From assembly GCF_000620625.1 (NCBI RefSeq), contig NZ_JIAW01000011.1, positions 62,001-126,000 of the forward strand: a stretch of 64,000 nucleotides of DNA. The letters run 5' to 3'. This stretch comes from Mycobacterium sp. URHB0044. Lineage in GTDB: Bacteria; Actinomycetota; Actinomycetes; Mycobacteriales; Mycobacteriaceae. Position 1 is the first letter of the stretch, and each line of letters starts with the position of its first letter. The translations under genes and the position numbers were made by a program. The notes beneath the pieces were generated by a model. That model was given only the letters and a program-made list of their open reading frames with translations, had not been told where the DNA came from and made no database searches. This document shows, in pieces, positions 26,583 to 35,786 of the stretch.

Positions 26583-27826
26583 GCGGGCAAGACTCGCGGG
26601 CGGCCGAGGCGCTCGCCGGCGTCGTTCGCGAGTCGTACGGCCGGCTGTTGGCGCTGCTTGCCGCGCCCGGCCGCGACATCGCCGCCGCCGAGGACGCGCT
26701 CGCCGATGCCATGGAGCGGGCGTTGACGCGCTGGCCCGTCGACGGCATCCCCGACAACCCGGAGGCCTGGCTCCTGGTCGTCGCCCGCAACCGGCTGCGC
26801 GATGCCTGGAAGTCGGCGGCTCGGCGGACCAACGTGCCGTTCGACGAAACCGACTGGGAATTCGAGGCATCCGCCGCCGTCGACGTCGCCGCCGGCTCTA
26901 CCATCCCCGATCGCAGACTCGAACTGATGTTGGCGTGCGCGCATCCGGCCATCGCCGAGAACGTCCGGACGCCGCTCGTGCTCCAGGTGGTGCTCGGGGT
27001 GGACGCGGCAGCGATCGCCGAGGCCTTCGCCGTGGCGCCCGCCACGATGGCGCAACGACTGGTGCGTGCCAAGAAGCGCATCCGGGACACCGGAATTCCG
27101 TTCGAGATGCCCGACCGCGAGCACCTCGCCGAGCGACTCCCCGCGGTACTGGAGGCCGTCTACGGGGCATACGCCATCGACTGGCAGCTCGTACCCCAGG
27201 GGCAGCCGGTGGAATCGCTGTCGGCAGAGGCCGTGCACCTGGCCCTGGTGCTCGCCGAGCTGCTACCCGACGAGCCCGAGGTGCTCGGCCTCGCCGCGCT
27301 GGTCTGCCTATCGGAAGCCCGCCGACCTGCACGGCGTGCCGAGGACGGTTGCTTCGTGCCGCTCGAGGAGCAGGACACCGGCCGGTGGGATCGGTCCATG
27401 ATCGCCCGTGGCGAGGCGCTGCTTCGCCGGGCGCACGCCCACCACCGCCCCGGCCGGTTCCAATACGAGGCGGCGATCCAGTCCGCCCACTGCAGCCGCG
27501 TCTCGGGGGACCCGGTGGACGCCGAGACGCTGCGCAGGCTGCATCGGGCGCTGGTGCGAACGGCCCCGTCGCTGGGTGCCCAGGTCGCACTGGCCGCGCT
27601 CGACGGCGAGGTCGACGGGCCAGCCGCGGGATTGCGGGCTTTGGATGCGGTGAGCGATCCCGCCGTCGAGCACTTCCAGCCCGCGTGGGCGGTGCGGGCG
27701 CATCTGCTGGCGGCCGCGGGCCACGTCGTCGACGCCGACCGCGCCTACCGTCGGGCGATCGAGTCCACCTCGGACCCAGGGGTGGCTCAGTACCTCGCCC
27801 GACGTTTGCGGGCCCTGCCGGGTTGA
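26567..27826 (+). CDS. ECF42-like sigma factor with C-terminal TPR-type extension
   Basis: The 419-residue protein has sigma-70 region 2 (residues about 15-90, with AWLLVVARNRLRD), region 4 (about 125-185, AAIAEAFAVAPATMAQRLVRAKKRIRD) and a roughly 230-residue helical C-terminal domain, the long extension of the ECF42 group. No anti-sigma gene adjoins; the extension and the DGPF partner probably replace it. GTG 26567 is preceded by GGAG and overlaps the YCII gene by 16 bp. Regulation and targets are unknown. Confidence 0.88.
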   Translation: MVQPLSGQDSRAAEALAGVVRESYGRLLALLAAPGRDIAAAEDALADAMERALTRWPVDGIPDNPEAWLLVVARNRLRDAWKSAARRTNVPFDETDWEFEASAAVDVAAGSTIPDRRLELMLACAHPAIAENVRTPLVLQVVLGVDAAAIAEAFAVAPATMAQRLVRAKKRIRDTGIPFEMPDREHLAERLPAVLEAVYGAYAIDWQLVPQGQPVESLSAEAVHLALVLAELLPDEPEVLGLAALVCLSEARRPARRAEDGCFVPLEEQDTGRWDRSMIARGEALLRRAHAHHRPGRFQYEAAIQSAHCSRVSGDPVDAETLRRLHRALVRTAPSLGAQVALAALDGEVDGPAAGLRALDAVSDPAVEHFQPAWAVRAHLLAAAGHVVDADRAYRRAIESTSDPGVAQYLARRLRALPG

Positions 27827-27868
27827 CCGCTTTCTAGCTATGCAATACGGTTTGCCAGGCGAGGCCAT

Positions 27869-27885
27869 CTCACCTCGCTGGTGAG
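27869..27885. promoter_or_regulatory. Palindrome before the TetR gene, possible operator
   Basis: CTCACC and GGTGAG flank a five-base centre TCGCT as a perfect inverted repeat ending nine bases before ATG 27895. It is a candidate autoregulatory site for the TetR protein. Confidence 0.45.
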
Positions 27886-27894
27886 GTCAGGGAC

Positions 27895-28566
27895 ATGCTG
27901 CAAGTCAACCGTCAGTCGCTGCCGGCGGCTCGACGCCGCGGCCGGCCGGTTGGCTCGGATTCCGCCGAAACGCGCAACCGCATCCTCAAGGCCGCGCGCC
28001 AAGTCATCATCGAACGTGGCTACCACGCCGCCACCTTTCAGGCGATCGCGATGGCTGCCGACCTGAGCCGTCCCACGCTGCACTATTACTTCGACTCGCG
28101 TGAAGAGATCTACCGCGTGCTCGTCGCCGACGCGAGCGGCGTCATGGTCGAATGCATTGGCGCCGCGAAGCGCAAGGACACCCTCCTCGGGCAGTTGACG
28201 GCGCTCGTTGCCGCGATGCACGACGCCGACTTCAGGGACCGCTCGCAGATCGCGTTCCTGGTGAGCGCCCGCCTGGAGGCAACCCGCAATCCCGAACTGC
28301 GGGCGGGCACGGGCAGCGTCCTGCGCAGCTACCTGGAGTCCGTGCTCGTCGACGGGAAGGCGAGGGGTGAGCTGGCCGCTGACGCGGTGGTCGCGCCGAT
28401 CGCCGACATGCTGCACGCAATGCTGTGGGGTCTGGGCTTCCACGCCGGCTTCGTCGACGACGAGGCCGTCATGCATCTGATAACCAAGCAACTCGAACGG
28501 CTGCTCTCCGACGGCTTGCTGAGTGACGCGGTCGAGCCGGTGCAGGCCGTTCCCGGGCTTCTTTGA
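27895..28566 (+). CDS. TetR-family transcriptional regulator
   Basis: A 223-residue regulator: the HTH lies in TRNRILKAARQVIIERGYHAATFQAIAMAADLSRPTLHYYFDSREEIYRVL (split in two here: ATFQAIAMAADLSR and PTLHYYF, about 45-68), and a helical ligand domain follows. The N-terminus RRGRPVGSD contains an extra basic stretch. It stands alone between the sigma gene and dnaE1, so no obvious target besides itself is seen. Ligand unknown. Confidence 0.85.
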   Translation: MLQVNRQSLPAARRRGRPVGSDSAETRNRILKAARQVIIERGYHAATFQAIAMAADLSRPTLHYYFDSREEIYRVLVADASGVMVECIGAAKRKDTLLGQLTALVAAMHDADFRDRSQIAFLVSARLEATRNPELRAGTGSVLRSYLESVLVDGKARGELAADAVVAPIADMLHAMLWGLGFHAGFVDDEAVMHLITKQLERLLSDGLLSDAVEPVQAVPGLL

Positions 28567-28629
28567 GAAACTTCGTGACACGCCGCGAAACGCGTTCGCG
28601 ACACGCCCGGCGGTGTCGGTCGGCCGTCC

Positions 28630-28635
28630 TAGACT
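28630..28635 (+). promoter_or_regulatory. -10 element TAGACT of dnaE1
   Basis: TAGACT lies nine bases before ATG 28645, giving a leader of about three bases. Upstream, related decamers GTGACACGCC and GCGACACGCC begin near 28575 and 28600. Confidence 0.45.
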
Positions 28636-28644
28636 GACGGGCCT

Positions 28645-31600
28645 ATGGACAGTCCGTCGCCTCTCCGCGCGAGCGCTCATCGGAGCGACTCCTTCGTGCA
28701 CCTGCACAACCACACCGAGTACTCGATGCTGGACGGTGCGGCGAAGGTGACGCCGATGCTCGCCGAGGCTCAACGCCTGGAAATGCCCGCCATCGGGATG
28801 ACCGACCACGGCAACATGTTCGGTGCCAGCGAGTTCTACAACGCGGCAACCGCTGTCGGCATCAAACCGATCATCGGCGTCGAGGCGTACATCGCGCCGG
28901 CGTCACGGTTCGACACGAAGCGCATCCTGTGGGGCGACCCCAGCCAGAAGTCCGATGACGTGTCCGGCAGCGGGTCGTACACGCACATGACCATGGTCGC
29001 GGAGAACGCGACCGGGCTCCGCAACCTGTTCAAGCTGTCGTCGCTGGCCTCCTTCGAGGGGCAACTGGGCAAGTGGTCGCGCATGGACGCCGAGATCATC
29101 GCCGAGCACGCCGAGGGCATCATCGCGACGACGGGGTGCCCGTCGGGCGAGGTGCAGACCCGGCTGCGGCTCGGCCAGGAACGCGAGGCGCTGGAATCGG
29201 CGGCGAAGTGGCGCGAGATCTTCGGCCCGGAGAACTTCTTCCTGGAGTTGATGGACCACGGCCTGTCGATCGAGCGGCGCGTGCGGGAGGGCCTGCTGGA
29301 GGTCGGGCGAAAGCTCGACATCCCGCCGCTCGCGACCAACGACTGTCACTACGTCACCCGCGAGGCCTCGCACAACCACGAGGCGCTGCTGTGCATCCAG
29401 ACCGGCAAGACGCTGTCGGACCCGAACCGGTTCAAGTTCGACGGCGACGGCTACTTCCTGAAGTCGGCCGCCGAGATGCGCGCGCTGTGGGCCGACATCC
29501 CGGCTGCATGCGATTCGACGCTGCTGATCGCCGAGCGCGTGCAGTCCTACGCCGACGTGTGGGCGCCCAAGGACCGGATGCCGGTGTTCCCCGTGCCGGA
29601 CGGTCACGACGAGGCGTCGTGGCTGCGCAGCGAGGTCGAGCGGGGGCTGGCCCGCCGCTTCCCGTCGGGCGCGCCCGCGCAATACGTTGACCGTGCCGAC
29701 TACGAGATCAAGGTCATCTGCGACAAGGGTTACCCGTCCTACTTCCTCATCGTCGCCGACCTGATCGACTACGCCCGTTCGGTCGACATCCGGGTGGGCC
29801 CGGGCCGAGGCTCCGCGGCGGGGTCGCTGGTGGCCTACGCGCTCGGCATCACGAACATCGACCCGATCAAGTACGGGCTGCTCTTCGAGCGCTTCCTGAA
29901 CCCCGAACGTGCGTCGATGCCCGACATCGACATCGACTTCGACGACCGCCGCCGCGGCGAGATGCTGCGCTACGCGGCCAACAAGTGGGGTAGCGACCGG
30001 GTGGCGCAGGTCATCACCTTCGGCACCATCAAGACGAAGGCGGCGCTGAAGGATTCGGCCCGGGTGCACTACGGGCAGCCCGGGTTCGCCATCGCCGACC
30101 GCATCACCAAGGCGCTCCCGCCGCCGATCATGGCGAAGGACATCCCGCTGTCGGGTATCACCGACCCCAGCCACGAGCGGTACAAGGAAGCCGTCGAGGT
30201 CCGCAACCTGCTCGACACCGACCCGGACGTGCGCACCATCTACGAAACCGCGCGCGGGCTGGAGGGCCTGGTCCGCAACGCGGGGGTGCACGCCTGCGCA
30301 GTGATCATGAGCTCCGAGCCGCTGATCGAGTCGATCCCGCTGTGGAAGCGGCCGCAGGACGGTGCCGTCATCACCGGATGGGACTATCCGTCGTGCGAGG
30401 CCATCGGCCTGCTGAAGATGGACTTCCTCGGCCTGCGAAACCTGACGATCATCGGCGACGCCATCGAGAACATCAAGGCGAACCGGGGCATCGACCTGGA
30501 CCTCGATGCGGTGCCGCTCGACGACCCGGCCACGTACGAATTGCTCGGCCGCGGCGACACCTTGGGCGTCTTCCAGCTGGACGGCGGCCCGATGCGTGAT
30601 CTGCTGCGCCGCATGCAGCCCACGGCGTTCGAGGACGTCGTCGCCGTCATCGCGCTGTACCGGCCCGGCCCGATGGGCATGAACGCCCACAACGATTACG
30701 CCGACAGAAAGAACGGCCGCCAGGCCGTCAAGCCGATCCATCCCGAACTGGCGGAACCGCTGGCCGAAATCCTGGCCGAGACGCACGGCTTGATCGTCTA
30801 CCAAGAGCAGATCATGCGCATCGCGCAGAAGGTGGCCAGTTACTCCCTGGCCCGAGCAGACATTCTGCGCAAGGCCATGGGCAAGAAGAAGCGCGAAGTG
30901 CTCGACAAGGAGTACGAGGGCTTCTCCGACGGCATGAAGGCCAACGGCTTCTCCCCGCCGGCCATCAAGGCGCTGTGGGACACCGTCCTTCCGTTCGCGG
31001 ACTACGCGTTCAACAAGTCCCACGCCGCCGGCTACGGGCTGGTGTCGTACTGGACGGCCTATCTCAAGGCCAACTTCCCCGGCGAGTACATGGCCGGCCT
31101 ACTCACCTCCGTCGGCGACGACAAGGACAAGGCCGCGGTCTACCTGGCGGACTGCCGCCGACTCGGCATCACCGTGCTGCCGCCCGACGTCAACGAGTCG
31201 GTGCTGAACTTCGCATCCGTCGGCGCCGACATCCGATTCGGACTGGGCGCCGTACGCAACGTGGGTAGCAATGTCGTTGCCTCGCTTATCAATACGCGCA
31301 CCGACAAGGGCAAGTACACCGACTTCTCGGACTACCTGAACAAGGTCGACATCACGGCCTGCAACAAGAAGGTGACGGAGTCGCTGATCAAGGCGGGTGC
31401 CTTCGACTCCCTCGGTCATCCCCGCAAGGGTCTGTTCCTCATCCACACCGACGCCGTCGACTCGGTGCTGGGCACCAAGAAGGCCGAGGCGATGGGTCAG
31501 TTCGACCTGTTCGGTGGCGCCGACACTGCCGCGGACGCGGTCTTCACGATCAGGGTCCCCGACGAGGAGTGGGACGACAAGCACAAGCTCGCACTCGAGC

Positions 31601-32208
31601 GGGAGATGCTGGGTCTCTACGTCTCTGGTCATCCACTCAACGGCGTCGCGCACCTGCTAGCGGCTCAGGTGGACACCCAGATCCCGGCCATCCTCGACGG
31701 CGACGTCGCCACCGACACGCAGGTGCGGGTCGGCGGCATCCTCGCCTCGGTGAATCGGCGGGTGAACAAGAACGGAATGCCCTGGGCTTCAGCGCAATTG
31801 GAGGACCTTACCGGCGGCATCGAGGTGATGTTCTTCCCGCACACGTACTCGACGTTCGGTGCGGACATCGCCGACGATGCGGTGGTCCTGGTAGCCGGCA
31901 AGGTGAACATCCGCGACGACCGGATCTCGCTCATCGCCAACGAGCTGGTGGTCCCGGACTTCTCGAACGCTCAGGTGGACCGGCCGCTTGCGGTGCGCCT
32001 GCCCACCCGGCAATGCACCATCGAGAAGGTCAGTGCACTCAAGCAGGTGCTGTCGCGTCATCCCGGGACCTCGCAGGTGCAGCTCCGGTTGATCAGCGGT
32101 GACCGGATCACCACGCTGGAGCTGCCGGAAGACCTCCGCGTGACGATGACGTCGGCGCTGATGGGGGACTTGAAGGCGCTGCTCGGCCCCGGCTGCCTCG
32201 GCGGCTGA
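28645..32208 (+). CDS. dnaE1: DNA polymerase III alpha subunit, replicative
   Basis: The 1187-residue subunit copies the chromosome. The PHP domain starts at FVHLHNHTEYSML (about 18-30) and provides proofreading in mycobacteria (known). The catalytic acids are in PDIDIDFDDR near 425. QFDLF near 952 is the clamp-binding motif, and an OB domain follows at about 1035-1120. The first 14 residues are not conserved, and their codons contain an inverted copy of the bioA-type repeat (28662-28681). The position matches Rv1547. Confidence 0.97.
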   Translation: MDSPSPLRASAHRSDSFVHLHNHTEYSMLDGAAKVTPMLAEAQRLEMPAIGMTDHGNMFGASEFYNAATAVGIKPIIGVEAYIAPASRFDTKRILWGDPSQKSDDVSGSGSYTHMTMVAENATGLRNLFKLSSLASFEGQLGKWSRMDAEIIAEHAEGIIATTGCPSGEVQTRLRLGQEREALESAAKWREIFGPENFFLELMDHGLSIERRVREGLLEVGRKLDIPPLATNDCHYVTREASHNHEALLCIQTGKTLSDPNRFKFDGDGYFLKSAAEMRALWADIPAACDSTLLIAERVQSYADVWAPKDRMPVFPVPDGHDEASWLRSEVERGLARRFPSGAPAQYVDRADYEIKVICDKGYPSYFLIVADLIDYARSVDIRVGPGRGSAAGSLVAYALGITNIDPIKYGLLFERFLNPERASMPDIDIDFDDRRRGEMLRYAANKWGSDRVAQVITFGTIKTKAALKDSARVHYGQPGFAIADRITKALPPPIMAKDIPLSGITDPSHERYKEAVEVRNLLDTDPDVRTIYETARGLEGLVRNAGVHACAVIMSSEPLIESIPLWKRPQDGAVITGWDYPSCEAIGLLKMDFLGLRNLTIIGDAIENIKANRGIDLDLDAVPLDDPATYELLGRGDTLGVFQLDGGPMRDLLRRMQPTAFEDVVAVIALYRPGPMGMNAHNDYADRKNGRQAVKPIHPELAEPLAEILAETHGLIVYQEQIMRIAQKVASYSLARADILRKAMGKKKREVLDKEYEGFSDGMKANGFSPPAIKALWDTVLPFADYAFNKSHAAGYGLVSYWTAYLKANFPGEYMAGLLTSVGDDKDKAAVYLADCRRLGITVLPPDVNESVLNFASVGADIRFGLGAVRNVGSNVVASLINTRTDKGKYTDFSDYLNKVDITACNKKVTESLIKAGAFDSLGHPRKGLFLIHTDAVDSVLGTKKAEAMGQFDLFGGADTAADAVFTIRVPDEEWDDKHKLALEREMLGLYVSGHPLNGVAHLLAAQVDTQIPAILDGDVATDTQVRVGGILASVNRRVNKNGMPWASAQLEDLTGGIEVMFFPHTYSTFGADIADDAVVLVAGKVNIRDDRISLIANELVVPDFSNAQVDRPLAVRLPTRQCTIEKVSALKQVLSRHPGTSQVQLRLISGDRITTLELPEDLRVTMTSALMGDLKALLGPGCLGG
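28662..28681 (-). repeat. Inverted diverged copy of the start repeat inside dnaE1
   Basis: On the - strand this reads GATGAGCGCTCGCGCGGAGA, 18 of 20 bases identical to the copies before bioA and the YCII gene. It codes for part of the non-conserved N-terminus of DnaE1. Confidence 0.5.
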
Positions 32209-32223
32209 ACCGATGGCGGTCGG

Positions 32224-32994
32224 CTAGCGGCGAGCACCCGTCCACGGCTGTTCGTTGCTCTTCCGTCGCTCGGCTTCGTCGGCGCGGTCCTTCACCCATT
32301 CGTCCTCGAAACTCTCACCCGGCTTGACGTTGGGCAGGCGATTCAATACGCGGCTGAGCCACCTCGGCGGGGTGGCCGGCTCCCACTGCGGCAGCGCCGT
32401 GCTCAACGCGTTCAAGGTCTTGAGGGCGACGAAGACACCGAACAGCGCGGAGAAATCGGTGAAGGCGGCGGCGAACATCCCGAAGATCAGCGTGAGGTGG
32501 ACGACGACGATGCGCCCGAGGCTGCGGTTCGCCGTCTGCTCGATCTGCCAGAACGACCACTGGCGCAGCTCCGACAGATCGGCCACGAAATCGATGGCGA
32601 GGAATACCAGCATGTAGAGGCAGCCGATTCCCACGCTGCGCCAGTCGACACCCGCCAACCCCGTCTGGCCGTTGCGGTCGAGGAGGAACAGGATGGCTCC
32701 GAGGAACAAGCCATGTGCGGCCGAGAAGACGAGACTGGTGATGAGGAATCCCGCGACGAAGGAGGACTGCGAACTGCGGCGCTGCGTGCTCGGTGCCTGG
32801 TATCTGAAGTGCCCCCGGCGTGGAGTCAGGCGTTGATGGACGATGATCCGGGCCGCAACGAACAGGCACACGGCGACGTTCTCGAACCAGTAGACCGCGA
32901 GCGTCGTGCCTGCCGACCAATCCTGCACGAACCAGCCTGCCGCCGGAATGGCGTTGACGGCAAGCAGCGTCAGCAGATTGATGATGCGGGTCAC
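32224..32994 (-). CDS. Membrane protein, DUF6498-like
   Basis: A 256-residue protein with about five or six TM helices; NLLTLLAVNAIPAAGWF and LAVYWFENVAVCLF near the start resemble DUF6498 proteins. The C-terminal 60 residues are charged and cytoplasmic. It converges on dnaE1 with a 15-bp gap. Role unknown. Confidence 0.65.
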   Translation of the reverse strand: MTRIINLLTLLAVNAIPAAGWFVQDWSAGTTLAVYWFENVAVCLFVAARIIVHQRLTPRRGHFRYQAPSTQRRSSQSSFVAGFLITSLVFSAAHGLFLGAILFLLDRNGQTGLAGVDWRSVGIGCLYMLVFLAIDFVADLSELRQWSFWQIEQTANRSLGRIVVVHLTLIFGMFAAAFTDFSALFGVFVALKTLNALSTALPQWEPATPPRWLSRVLNRLPNVKPGESFEDEWVKDRADEAERRKSNEQPWTGARR

Positions 32995-33013
32995 GCGCGT
33001 ATCGTCGCACGGT

Positions 33014-33754
33014 CTAGCCCAAAACGTTCACCGCCCTTGCGATTACGAGCGCAATGGTGGTCAGTGAAACGAGCGCCTGCACGGTCATCATCGCCTTGGC
33101 CCACCGCGCCATCGGCATGGTGTCGGTGGGCGAGAACGCCACCACGTTGGTGATGCTGACATACAGATAGTCGACGAACTCCGGGCGCCAATTCGGCGGC
33201 GCCAGTTCGCGTTCGGTCATTTGTGGGAATAGGAAGTCCGGGTACGGCCGGGCCCCCTCGCGCCGGGCGAAGGGCCCGCCACGGTCCAGTTCCCAGTACC
33301 AGATGCCGAACACGATGGTGTTGGTGACGAAGATGGCGCCTCCGCTGCCCAACAGCACGGCGGCCTTGTTGCTCACGTCGCCGGAGAGGATCCGGATGTC
33401 CAGAACGAGCGCGGACAGCGTGTTGTCGATGGTGATCGCCGCCAGCAGGACGTAGGTGGCCCATCTGCCGAGCGTCGTGCTCCGCGAGAGGCGCAGTGGG
33501 TTGAGGCCGACCAGCACCACGACGAGCAGGATCTCGAGCGCGATCAGCGGCCAGCGCGGGACCACCGTGTAGCTCTTCGGGATGGCCAGTTGCAGTGCGA
33601 TCGCGACGATCAGCGCCGCCAGCACTGGTAGTCGGCTTTCCGGATCTCCTGGTCGCAGCCAGGACGGCACGAGGTGTTCGGCGTCGGACGCCAGGCGCTC
33701 GGAGCGGCGGACGAATGACTCCACCGGTTTCGGGGCGTCGGGGGCGTCGGCCAT
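33014..33754 (-). CDS. Membrane protein, DUF1345-like or small channel-like
   Basis: A 246-residue protein with about five TM helices. The C-terminal YLYVSITNVVAFSPTDTMPM followed by a helix ending LVIARAVNVLG resembles DUF1345 proteins and, loosely, pore-loop ion channels. It is 19 bp from the DUF6498-like gene on the same strand, possibly co-transcribed. Function not known. Confidence 0.6.
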   Translation of the reverse strand: MADAPDAPKPVESFVRRSERLASDAEHLVPSWLRPGDPESRLPVLAALIVAIALQLAIPKSYTVVPRWPLIALEILLVVVLVGLNPLRLSRSTTLGRWATYVLLAAITIDNTLSALVLDIRILSGDVSNKAAVLLGSGGAIFVTNTIVFGIWYWELDRGGPFARREGARPYPDFLFPQMTERELAPPNWRPEFVDYLYVSITNVVAFSPTDTMPMARWAKAMMTVQALVSLTTIALVIARAVNVLG

Positions 33755-33783
33755 GCACTCAGTGTGTGGGCCACCATGGACTA

Positions 33784-34161
33784 ATGGACAACGACACGAC
33801 GGAGACCCGGCACATCAGCGTGTGGATCGACGCCGCTGCCGATGCGGTGTATGCGTTGGCGTCGGATCCCGCCGAACTCCCACGCTGGGCGGCCGGGCTG
33901 GCCGATCCCGCATTGTCGGACGCGGACGTCGAGTTCGCGCCGCCCAACGAGTTCGGCGTACTCGACCACGTGGTGCGGTTGCCGTCCGGTGAGGCGGTCT
34001 ACAACCCGATGCGGGTGATCCCCGCGGGACTGGGGCAGCCGGGCTGCGAAGTGGTGTTCACGCTGCGCCGCCGACCGGGCGTGACGGACGCCGAATTCGC
34101 CGCCGATGCTGCCGCCGTGACCGCGGACCTGGCCACGTTGCGGGGGCTGTTCAGGGGCTAG
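33784..34161 (+). CDS. SRPBCC-fold protein
   Basis: A 125-residue protein of the START/SRPBCC type: an initial strand ETRHISVWIDAAADAVYALASDPAELPRW (seen in two parts, about 7-35) and a helix at the C-terminus (VTADLATLRGLF). Such folds bind hydrophobic ligands. It is divergent from the DUF1345-like gene by 29 bp. Its stop shares CTAG with the small membrane gene on the other strand. Confidence 0.7.
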   Translation: MDNDTTETRHISVWIDAAADAVYALASDPAELPRWAAGLADPALSDADVEFAPPNEFGVLDHVVRLPSGEAVYNPMRVIPAGLGQPGCEVVFTLRRRPGVTDAEFAADAAAVTADLATLRGLFRG

Positions 34162-34379
34162 TCGTCTCCAGCGTGGAGGTGGCTCAATGCCAGCCACACC
34201 ACGGTGGCCGTGGCCGCGGCTGCGACGACGGCTGGCCCCGCGCTCGTCGTGAACGCACCGACGACCACCAGCACCAGCAGCCCGACGGCGAGTGCAACCA
34301 GCTTGTACACCGGCCACGGCACACCGGCGATGCGCACTTCGGCGCCGGGGGTGACGAGTTTGACGCTGGGGGCCGTCAT
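34158..34379 (-). CDS. Small membrane protein
   Basis: A 73-residue protein with two hydrophobic segments (about 25-45 and 48-65). ATG 34379 (MTAPSVKLVTPG) is favoured over a start at 34400. No known family was recognised. It lies in the 340-bp interval before ilvA and converges with the SRPBCC gene with overlapping stops. Confidence 0.55.
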   Translation of the reverse strand: MTAPSVKLVTPGAEVRIAGVPWPVYKLVALAVGLLVLVVVGAFTTSAGPAVVAAAATATVVWLALSHLHAGDD

Positions 34380-34505
34380 GCCATTGACGATAGCTCGCAA
34401 CCAAGAGTTCGGGCAACCGAAACGCCGGATCAGGTTCGTCTACCGAATGGCGCGAGCGGCTAAACCAGTTTTCGCGGGACAACCAGGAAGTGGCACCATT
34501 GACCG

Positions 34506-35786
34506 GTGTCCGCTGAGTTGAGCCAGAGTCCTCGTACGTCGCCGCTGTCCGCGGCCGACATCGATGCGGCCGCTCAACGAATTTCCGGCGTGGTCGCGCG
34601 CACTCCGCTGCAGCTGAGCGATCGATTGTCGGAAGTGACCGGCGCCCAGGTCTACCTGAAGCGCGAGGATCTCCAGGCGGTGCGCTCGTACAAGCTGCGC
34701 GGTGCCTACAACCTGCTGATGCAGTTGACCCCGGAGGAGAAGGCCGCGGGCGTGGTGTGCTCGTCGGCGGGCAACCACGCGCAAGGATTCGCCCTGGCCT
34801 GCCGGTCGATGGGCATTCATGGCCGGGTCTACGTACCGGGTAAGACCCCGAAGCAGAAGCGGGACCGGATCCGGTATCACGGCGGCGAGTTCATCGAGCT
34901 GATCGTCGGCGGCAAGACCTACGACGTCGCGGCGGCCGCGGCGCTCGACGACGTCGCGCGCACCGGTGCCACCCTGGTGCCGCCGTACGACGACGTACGC
35001 ACGATGGCCGGTCAGGGCACCATCGCCGTGGAGATCCTCGACCAGCTCGACGGCGAACCCGATCTGGTGATCGTGCCGGTCGGCGGCGGCGGGTGCATCA
35101 GCGGCATCACCACGTATCTGGCCGAGCGCACCACGAGCACCTCCGTGCTGGGAGTGGAACCCGCGGGTGCGGCAGCCATGGTCGCCGCGCTGGCCAACGG
35201 TGCTCCCGTGACCCTCGAGCACGTCGACCAGTTCGTCGACGGCGCGGCGGTGGCGCAAGCCGGTGCACGCCCCTACGCGGCATTGGCCGCGGCCGGAGAC
35301 ATGGTGTCCATCACCACCGTCGACGAGGGCGCCGTGTGCACCGCGATGCTCGACCTCTACCAGAACGAGGGCATCATCGCCGAGCCCGCAGGCGCCCTGT
35401 CGGTGGCTGCCCTCCTCGAGGCCGACGTCGCGCCCGGATCGACGGTGGTGTGCCTGATCTCCGGCGGCAACAACGACGTCTCCCGCTACAACGAGGTGCT
35501 CGAGCGCTCACTGGTGCACCTCGGGTTGAAGCATTACTTCCTGGTGGACTTCCCGCAGGAGCCCGGCGCACTGCGGCGCTTCCTCGACCAGGTGCTCGGC
35601 CCGAACGACGACATCACGCTGTTCGAGTACGTCAAGCGCAACAACCGGGAGACGGGCGAGGCCCTCGTCGGTGTGGAACTCGGCTCGGCAGCCGACTTCG
35701 ACGGCCTGATGGAGCGCATGCGCGCCTCCGACATGCACGTCGAGGCGCTGGAGCCCGGCTCGGCGGCTTACCGCTATCTGACCTAA
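34506..35786 (+). CDS. ilvA: Threonine dehydratase (threonine deaminase)
   Basis: The 426-residue PLP enzyme converts threonine to 2-oxobutyrate, the first step to isoleucine. The PLP lysine is in SYKLRGAYN (about 60-68), the phosphate loop is SSAGNHAQG, and GGGGCISG binds the cofactor. A single ACT-like domain at the C-terminus (KHYFLVDFPQEPGALRRFL) is the feedback site. GTG start at 34506. The position corresponds to Rv1559. Its TAA shares bases with the stop of the convergent gene. Confidence 0.95.
   Translation: MSAELSQSPRTSPLSAADIDAAAQRISGVVARTPLQLSDRLSEVTGAQVYLKREDLQAVRSYKLRGAYNLLMQLTPEEKAAGVVCSSAGNHAQGFALACRSMGIHGRVYVPGKTPKQKRDRIRYHGGEFIELIVGGKTYDVAAAAALDDVARTGATLVPPYDDVRTMAGQGTIAVEILDQLDGEPDLVIVPVGGGGCISGITTYLAERTTSTSVLGVEPAGAAAMVAALANGAPVTLEHVDQFVDGAAVAQAGARPYAALAAAGDMVSITTVDEGAVCTAMLDLYQNEGIIAEPAGALSVAALLEADVAPGSTVVCLISGGNNDVSRYNEVLERSLVHLGLKHYFLVDFPQEPGALRRFLDQVLGPNDDITLFEYVKRNNRETGEALVGVELGSAADFDGLMERMRASDMHVEALEPGSAAYRYLT

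Noticed and set aside
28903..31023. 706-residue open frame opposite dnaE1
   Set aside because: Antisense shadow of a highly conserved gene; no recognisable domain.
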